Assembly: GCA_009746045.1 (NCBI GenBank)
Contig: RPFO01000310.1
Coordinates: 1,186,234-1,250,233 of the forward strand
DNA length: 64,000 nucleotides
Origin: Mesostigma viride
Taxonomy: Eukaryota; Streptophyta; Mesostigmatophyceae; Mesostigmatales; Mesostigmataceae
Direction of reading: 5' to 3'
Part shown: positions 58,085 to 64,000 of the stretch, piece after piece
How positions within the stretch are numbered: position 1 is the stretch's first letter
Layout: the number at the start of each line of letters is the position of its first letter
Notes under the pieces: generated by a model
What the model was told of the DNA's origin: nothing
The model's database searches: none
Seen by the model: only the letters and a program-made list of their open reading frames with translations
Position numbers and translations under genes: made by a program

Positions 58085-58914
58085 AGGTTCAGGCCATAAG
58101 AAAGGGGGTGCTGGCAAGCAGATGAATGCCACCGCAAGGGGACCAAACAAACTACCCGATGAAGCACACAGGTTCAGGCCATAAGAAAGGGGGTGCTGGC
58201 AAGCAGATGAATGCCACCGCAAGGGGACCAAACAAACTACCCGATGAAGCACACAGGTTCAGGCCATAAGGAAGAGGATGCTGGCAAGCAGATGAATGCC
58301 ACCGCAAGGGGACCAAACAAACTACCCGATGAAGCACGCAGGTTCAGGCCATAAGAAAGGGGATGCTGGCAAGCAGATGAATGCCACCGCAAGGGGACCA
58401 AACAAACTACCCGATGAAGCACACAGGTTCAGGCCATAAGAAAGGGGATGCTGGCAAGCAGATGAACGCCACCGCAAGGGGACCAAACAACTACCCGATG
58501 AAGCACACTTGTTCAGGCCATAAGAAAGGGGGTGCTGGCAAGCAGATGAACGCCACCGCAAGGGGACCAAACAAACTACCCGATGAAGCACACAGGTTCA
58601 GGCCATAAGAAAGGGGGTGCTGGCAAGCAGATGAATGCCACCGCAAGGGGACCAAACAAACTACCCGATGAAGCACACAGGTTCAGGCCATAAGAAAGGG
58701 GATGCTGGCAAGCAGATGAATGCCACCGCAAGGGGACCAAACAAACTACCCGATGAAGCACACAGGTTCAGGCCATAAGAAAGGGGATGCTGGCAAGCAG
58801 ATGAATGCCACCGCAAGGGGACCAAACAAACTACCCGATGAAGCACACTTGTTCAGGCCATAAGAAAGGGGATGCTGGCAAGCAGACGAATGCCACCGCA
58901 AGGGGCCCAAACTA
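58085..58914. repeat. 85-bp minisatellite, about ten copies
   Basis: Units start AGGTTCAGGCCATAAGAAAG at 58085, 58170, 58255, 58340, 58425, 58509, 58594, 58679, 58764 and 58849; one copy is 84 bp. Variants are few (GGGGGTG/GGGGATG, AACGCC/AATGCC, ACAGG/ACTTG), so the array is homogenised. 85 is not a multiple of three, and the overlapping open frames are by-products. Confidence 0.95.
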
Positions 58915-61186
58915 ACCAATGAAGGAAACAGGCAGGGTCGCTCATCTAAGCAGCCTAGCCCTCAGAGGTACCTGATCCCGTCCCTGGCTAGCTGAGGCAT
59001 GCTGCAATAGTTTTGGAAGCCGGGCCCTGCCTGGAATGGGGACGTGTCACGGAGGAAAGGAGGGGGGAAGAAAGAGAGCGGAAAGTGGTGCAGGTTAGTC
59101 AACGTGTCATAATGTCGGTGTAATCCCCAGCATCGCATTATCTTGTCTCCTGCATGGCGAGGCAGCCTTCGTCCACGCCTGTCCTCAGACTAACACGATG
59201 AGGGAAGAGGATACTCAAATCGCTCAGTTAAGCATAGCCAAAACCGAAACAAGCGCACCTTTTCGAAATGGCCCTACCAGCTTACCGCACTTTGAAAGAT
59301 CGGCGCCCATGTCAGCAGGCCAACTTATCACGGCGTCATCCGGAACGTTGTCTTTTCGTGCAAAACTGCGGACAGGACACCATTTATGCAGGTGCCATCT
59401 GGATAGCATATGCAAGCTTGCCGGGATGATAAACCTCCAATAGCGACGAGACCGTGACTTGCCATGACAGTATTGCCCCTCACGAGTTCCGCAGAGAAAC
59501 AGACACAGTGCCAACACCAACGCGCACCTCCGAATGTGAAATGGATTCTGTGACGCAGAACGATAGTCATGAACGATGTGAGTCGTGTGACAGACCAGGC
59601 AAACCGCAAAACCCTGATTGTACTCTGGCCGCGATCTCGAAGACAGGACACGTGATGACTAGAAACATGTTGGTCATGCGGCGAGCAGCGAGCAGCGAAG
59701 AGCAGCGTACGTTTTTCATTACAAGAGTCGCCCACCAATAGTCGTCTATTACCGTTCTCGTTAGCAAAGCATACTACTATTGATTTATTTCTCTGCTGGC
59801 TTCAAGCACACAGTACTGCAGTATGGAACCTGCGGCACCGTCAGGCCGATATGGTGGGGTGGATCCTCCACGCTTCCACAGCAACCTCTTTTGCATGAGA
59901 GGCTTTCTGAATCCTCCAGAGTACAAAATGTTACCGGCAAGGCGGCATCAATGCACATTGATGCCACGTGCATGGCATCGGGAGAGATCGGGAGCTAATT
60001 TTGCGCAGGTCACGTGCCCCGATGCCTCGCCACACGGTCCAGGCGCTGCCAGCGCATCGCCGAGTCCCACTTTATCCGAAGGCAGGCAGAAGTAATAATA
60101 TCGCGCTAAGCTTAGGTCAGCAGGTACGCAACGAACGGGGCCAAGTCCGTAGCGGACCGCAATGCACAGCAAATTCTTCGGCGCTGGAGAATACTGGAGA
60201 TGCCAAGAAAACGGAAAGACTAATAAGTACGTTGTGCAAGTTTAATTTAATATGAACCCTTCCCGCTGTCCATTTCTCGGACCTCTCTTTGTCAACAATC
60301 TACCTAGTTCTGAACAATTATTCGAACGAAGCACGGGGGCCAGCCTAAAAGTCACAGCGGAATGCTGCGACCCACATTCAAATTCGGTTGGCAGCCGTGC
60401 CGTTTCGAGCCATTAGATTGTTTACAATCTGGCGACCTCTTTTAGTTTGTTTCCATCCTTAACTCACTCGCAGGGCTCCAACAAGGGCCGGGGGGAAACG
60501 CAGTTTAGCTGTTTGCGGTACCAGAATAGTCAAGAGGTGGTGTGGATACTTAATGCTAGCCAGAAATGTTCCCTCCCCTCTGACCACGAGATGAAATATC
60601 TGTAAATTGATAACAGGGCAGCAAAGTATCGCAATTCCATGCCTCGCATCGACGAGTAGCGATGCGCGAGTAAGGCGGAGAGCGAAGGCTGCCAACATTC
60701 CTTCACTGCCGTCGGCTTGCCACCGCATTGTCGTCTTTTAACAATGGTAAGAGATTGAGAGACTGGCTGGCGCGTGCATACGAATCGCCCCCCACACACA
60801 CCTTGCAAGTCTTTCCTGCTATACTGGAACAGGCTTTCCTGCTTATCCTGTCGGTAGCACATCCAAGCAAGAATTGGGTGCCTTGAGTTACTCCTTATTT
60901 CCTTGACCGCCTAGTTTTTACTTAATCCTGGTAACTTTTTGAACTTGGTTTAGGCGTGCTCGCGCATTTTCATGCCCTCGATCTCCAATCCCAGTCATCC
61001 CACCCTGACTATCTTCTCTTCTCGGTTGCATGTACTAACAAAAATACTGCTATCATTATATTAATCTTTCTGATCAGACTAGCGGCACCCCTCAGTTATT
61101 GGGAGGTGGCATTCGTAAAGTATACGTATGTCAGGGACGGCTTTGGGCTACTGCAGGGAGCTAGACGTCTCAGGGGTGCAAGCTGA
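58915..61186. other. Region without recognised genes
   Basis: About 2.3 kb. Short ORFs on both strands lack family features. No repeat or RNA gene was recognised. Confidence 0.35.
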
Positions 61187-61430
61187 GGGCAAGCATGGAC
61201 CAGCGCATGGGGTGCACGCGTGTCTCATCGCTTGCTTGGCCAGCATGCCTGGTTCCTGTGGATGCTGAGGGCAAGCATGGACCAGCGAGTGCATGGGGTG
61301 CACGTGTGTCTCATCGCTTGCTTGGCCAGCATGCGTGGTTCCTGTGGATGCTGAGGGCAAGCATGGACCAGCGCATGGGGTGCACGTGTGTCTCATCTCT
61401 TGCTTGGCCAGCACGCCTTGGGATTCATGT
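61187..61430. repeat. Three tandem copies of an 82-86-bp repeat
   Basis: Units start GGGCAAGCATGGACCAGCG at 61187, 61269 and 61355; the second has a four-base GAGT insertion, and the third diverges near its end, directly in front of an ankyrin exon acceptor. Confidence 0.85.
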
Positions 61431-61445
61431 GACTGCTGCATCCAG

Positions 61446-61541
61446 GCTGACACCCCACTGCACATAGCATCAGAGGAAGGTCGTCTTGACATTGTTCGGC
61501 AGCTTCTCGCAAGTGGTGCAAGCGTGAATGCCAAGGACTGG
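61446..61541 (+). CDS. Ankyrin repeat exon, second locus, first visible
   Basis: 96 bp (32 codons), acceptor ATCCAG, donor GTGAGT. It reads ADTPLHIASEEGRLDIVRQL, then LASGASVNAKDW. It is more diverged from the first array than the array exons are from each other. Confidence 0.75.
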
Positions 61542-62088
61542 GTGAGTTCAGGCTTGTCATCTGAGTTTAAAGGAATGCCACGCCTGCCTGTGGTGCACAG
61601 AAGGTAGGCAGCAGAGTGTCGCCAGGCATTCTCCCAACGCGAGCGCTTTTCATTTCTGCAGCGGTTCAATATCTTTTCTTCTGAGGTTTTGCATGCAGCT
61701 TGTTGTTTGTCCAGCTATGCAAAGGTTGCTGTCCAGACCGATTATTGTCGCCGCACGCAAGAGCACCATCATTAAATAGCAGCATGGCAGCTCTGGCAAC
61801 AGGGGTGATGTCCAATACATCATTTCTTTGAAAAATCTAGTGGCAACAGATGGCGTTGCCATTTCTGCGTCATCTAGCCAGCCCCATTCGTCCACAGACA
61901 GCCCCTCATCCTCAAACTCTCATCGTTGTTGTTTCAACAGGTACCTGGGAAGGGTGAGAAGATTAGTTTTAGGATATATGTGCATCCCTTGAATTGCAAT
62001 CTGTCATGTTGTGGAATCTTCAGCCCATGCAAGTGCACAGTTCCGACTTGATGAGGGCGTATGTTGAAGCTTGCGAAGAACCGCGGGC

Positions 62089-62345
62089 TCTCAGTGGGCT
62101 CTTGCTTGTTTTGGTGCATCGTAACCGTACGTGATCTCAGCTGTGGTTTCGCCATGCAACTCAACTAATAATGAAGTGTCTACGCAGTACCGTGGGGGAG
62201 CGATGGAACATTAAACTTCCAGAGGGTGATGCTTGCCATCACAAATGAGGTAGGACGTGGGATACTTTCTTCAAAGTCAAGCTGGCTTTTTATGCAATCT
62301 AGTCTTGTTGATTTTCCTGAGTGACAAATTCCCTCCACGTACCAA
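62089..62345. repeat. Direct repeat copy 1 (about 255 bp)
   Basis: Starts CGGGCTCTTGCTTGTTTTGG and continues through CATCACAAATGAGGTAGGAC and CTTGTTGATTTTCCTG. Copy 2 lies at 62627-62885 with scattered differences. Between them is a piece of ankyrin-type intron (62346-62626). Confidence 0.75.
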
Positions 62346-62626
62346 TTACCATGTGCGGTTTTATAATGGTCGCGTAGCCTTTTAGCAACGCGATGACCGC
62401 GTGTGGTGGAGGAGATTGGGACACGGCCAGGATGTCTGGTTTGTTTCCAGCATGTATGCCCTTGAAATCGGAGTTTTAATTAATTTTGTCGAGGCTAGTA
62501 TCTGTCATGCCTCCATCCATGTCTCCACTGTCCCAGGGCAGGGTATCATGGCCAGAATCTTGGAAGGTTGTGGGTGGTGGTTGTGAGCATGCGGTGATCA
62601 GCAGGCGCGGCTTTACCACCAGCGGG
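62346..62626 (+). repeat. Ankyrin-type intron fragment without its exon
   Basis: Carries the conserved intron landmarks (GGCCAGGATGTCTGGTTTG; CATGTCTCCACTGTCCCAGG; TTTACCACCAGC) in order, but breaks off before the acceptor and exon and passes into the direct repeat. It is a remnant of a deleted unit. Confidence 0.7.
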
Positions 62627-62885
62627 CTCTTGCTTGTTTGGTGGATCACAGCCGTACCTGAGCTGCTGAGCTCAGCTGCGGTTTCGCCGTGCAACTTAAC
62701 TAATTATAAAGTGTGCACGCAGTAGCGTAGGGAAGCAACGGAACACTAAACTTTCAGAGGGTTAATGGTTGCCATCACAAATGAGGTAGGACTTGGGAGA
62801 GCATGTTCCGAATCAAGCCAGACTTTTATGCCGTTTATCCTTGTTGATTTTCCTGCATCAGACAAGTTCCCTCCGTGCACCAACA
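62627..62885. repeat. Direct repeat copy 2
   Basis: Counterpart of 62089-62345. The two copies flank the orphan intron fragment, suggesting that the fragment and one copy were duplicated together. Confidence 0.7.
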
Positions 62886-63482
62886 TTTGTCCCCCGGCTA
62901 CAGTTGCGCATGCACAATCCTGACCTCCTGCAAAGCTTTAGTCCAACATTTGTGGAATACGGGCTGCTTAACCGAGTGTGTCGTTCATCTGTCATCTATG
63001 TCTGCATTGCTGACCTTGCGGATCTTGAATCGCATGGGATGGCTCCATCGGTGTCTTCACTGCCTGTGAGCAATGCGATGGCCGCATGTGGTGAAGAAGA
63101 TCTGGATGTGGCAAGGATGTCTGTTTTTTCCCAGCAGGTATGCCCTCGTAATCGGAGTTTTGAGTAATCTTGCCAAGGTTCGTGTATGTCATGCGCCCAT
63201 CCATGTCTTCCATGTCCCAGGGCAGGGTATTCCATCACAAAAGGTTTTGGGTCGTGGTTGTGAACGTGCCGTGATCGGCAGGCGTGGCTATTTGCACCAG
63301 CCATATGGCTCTGTGGCAAGAATGTGGCGGTGGCAGTGATAATGTACAATGGCTGTGTGAATTGGCGCAGGAGCCCTTAGCTGACATACACGGGTTCCTG
63401 TGGATGCTGACATGTTTGTGTGTTTTGTGGCTGTTATCATACGAGTGGGTTGTCATGTGACTTTTATGGCTGCTGCCTCCAG

Positions 63483-63581
63483 GCTGGGAGTACTCCATTG
63501 CATTATGCATCAGTGAACGGCCACCTCGATGTCGTCCATCATCTCGTCGCAAGCGGCGCAGATGTGAAAGCTGAGAACAAT
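63483..63581 (+). CDS. Ankyrin repeat exon, second locus, second visible
   Basis: 99 bp, acceptor CTCCAG, donor GTCAGTGA. It reads AGSTPLHYASVNGHLDVV and HLVASGADVKAENN. The preceding intron (from about 63060) is of the same type as in the first array. Confidence 0.8.
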
Positions 63582-63869
63582 GTCAGTGATGACTCCATGT
63601 AGTGCGCAAGGGGGATGTGTTGTTTCTTAATGGTCGCATAGCCCTTGCAAGGCAATGAGACCCCGCGTGGTGAAGATGTTTGGAATGTGGCCAGGGTTTG
63701 TGCTTTGTTTCAAGCATGTATGTACTCGTAATCGGAGTTTTCAATGATTATGCGGAGGTTAATGCACGCGCTTAGCTTGAGAGTGGTGCAAGGAGAAGAA
63801 GCTGTATCGCGCTTGTGCATATCCTTTGGCCTCCTATCTCTGACATACCCGACTCCTTACCTCCCTTGG

Positions 63870-63968
63870 GATGGGGATACCCCGCTGCATGATGCGTCAA
63901 GGGGTGGCCATCTGGATGTCGTCCGGCATCTCATCGCCAGCGGCGCAGACGTGAACGCCAAGAGCGTT
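63870..63968 (+). CDS. Ankyrin repeat exon, second locus, third visible, no acceptor AG
   Basis: 99-bp unit reading DGDTPLHDASRGGHLDVV and HLIASGADVNAKSV, donor GTCAGTTT. The base context in front is CTCCCTTGG|GATGGGG, lacking the AG present at all other exons. The intron before it is only 288 bp. Probably a non-spliced, decayed exon. The locus continues beyond 64000. Confidence 0.65.
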
Positions 63969-64000
63969 GTCAGTTTCTGGGTTAATGCCATTGGGCAAGG

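Noticed and set aside
58028-58846. Repeated 61-residue ORFs in the minisatellite
   Set aside because: They arise from an 85-bp period without stops in one frame; each runs one unit into the next with no start or composition logic.
58085-58914. CRISPR array
   Set aside because: The whole 85-bp unit is repeated with no unique spacers, and the sequence is eukaryotic.

Overview
The window is eukaryotic nuclear DNA, probably from an alga or another protist. It has spliceosomal exons, LTR retrotransposons including a chromodomain (chromovirus-like) Ty3/gypsy element, a TTAA-target DNA transposon, and ankyrin, protein kinase, HECT and RZ-finger protein families. I see no rRNA gene, no intact tRNA gene, no CRISPR array and no bacterial operon structure. 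The exact organism cannot be fixed from the sequence.

Layout. 1-16.9 kb: minus-strand Ty3/gypsy material. It holds one fairly complete but frameshifted copy (8.9-16.9 kb, plus an unexplained GC-rich tail at 6.8-8.8 kb) and a second, indel-riddled, collinear copy at 1.77-6.84 kb that looks like unpolished long-read gap fill rather than real biology. 18.3-50.2 kb: one large plus-strand host gene. It has eleven ankyrin exons, ten of about one repeat (99 bp) each and a 69-bp cap, separated by near-identical introns; then a linker and coiled coil; then a Ser/Thr protein kinase domain, a HECT-type E3 ligase domain and a C-terminal RZ-type zinc finger. Three Ty1/copia-like elements interrupt it: one in an ankyrin intron (22.1-30.5 kb) and two in coding exons (34.2-40.4 and 41.2-47.7 kb). 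Each has matching LTRs and a 5-bp target duplication. Removing the two exon insertions restores the host reading frame at both joints.

50.9-55.4 kb: a Kolobok-like DNA transposon with TTAA target duplications, a frameshifted transposase ending in a PHD-like finger, and a small protein resembling the P2X7 intracellular (ballast) domain. Nested in its 3' part is a 667-bp element whose two terminal repeats are identical, perfect 78-bp palindromes flanked by a 5-bp duplication. 55.4-61.2 kb is largely uninterpretable apart from an 85-bp minisatellite. 61.2-64 kb starts a second, decayed ankyrin-exon locus that runs off the window.

The most interesting system is the group of three copia-like elements. 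All have a retropepsin-like domain between integrase and reverse transcriptase (Gag-IN-PR-RT-RNaseH) instead of between Gag and IN. Their protease motif is DT[N/Q/K] instead of DTG, their RT motif is HGDD instead of YVDD, their LTRs start AGTT and end AACT/AAAT instead of TG..CA, and the first bases after the 5' LTR do not look like a normal tRNA primer site. The miniature palindromic element shares the AGTT..AACT ends and 5-bp duplication and may be a non-autonomous passenger. Many coding frames carry single-base frameshifts, several in homopolymers, so residual sequencing error and true decay cannot be separated here.
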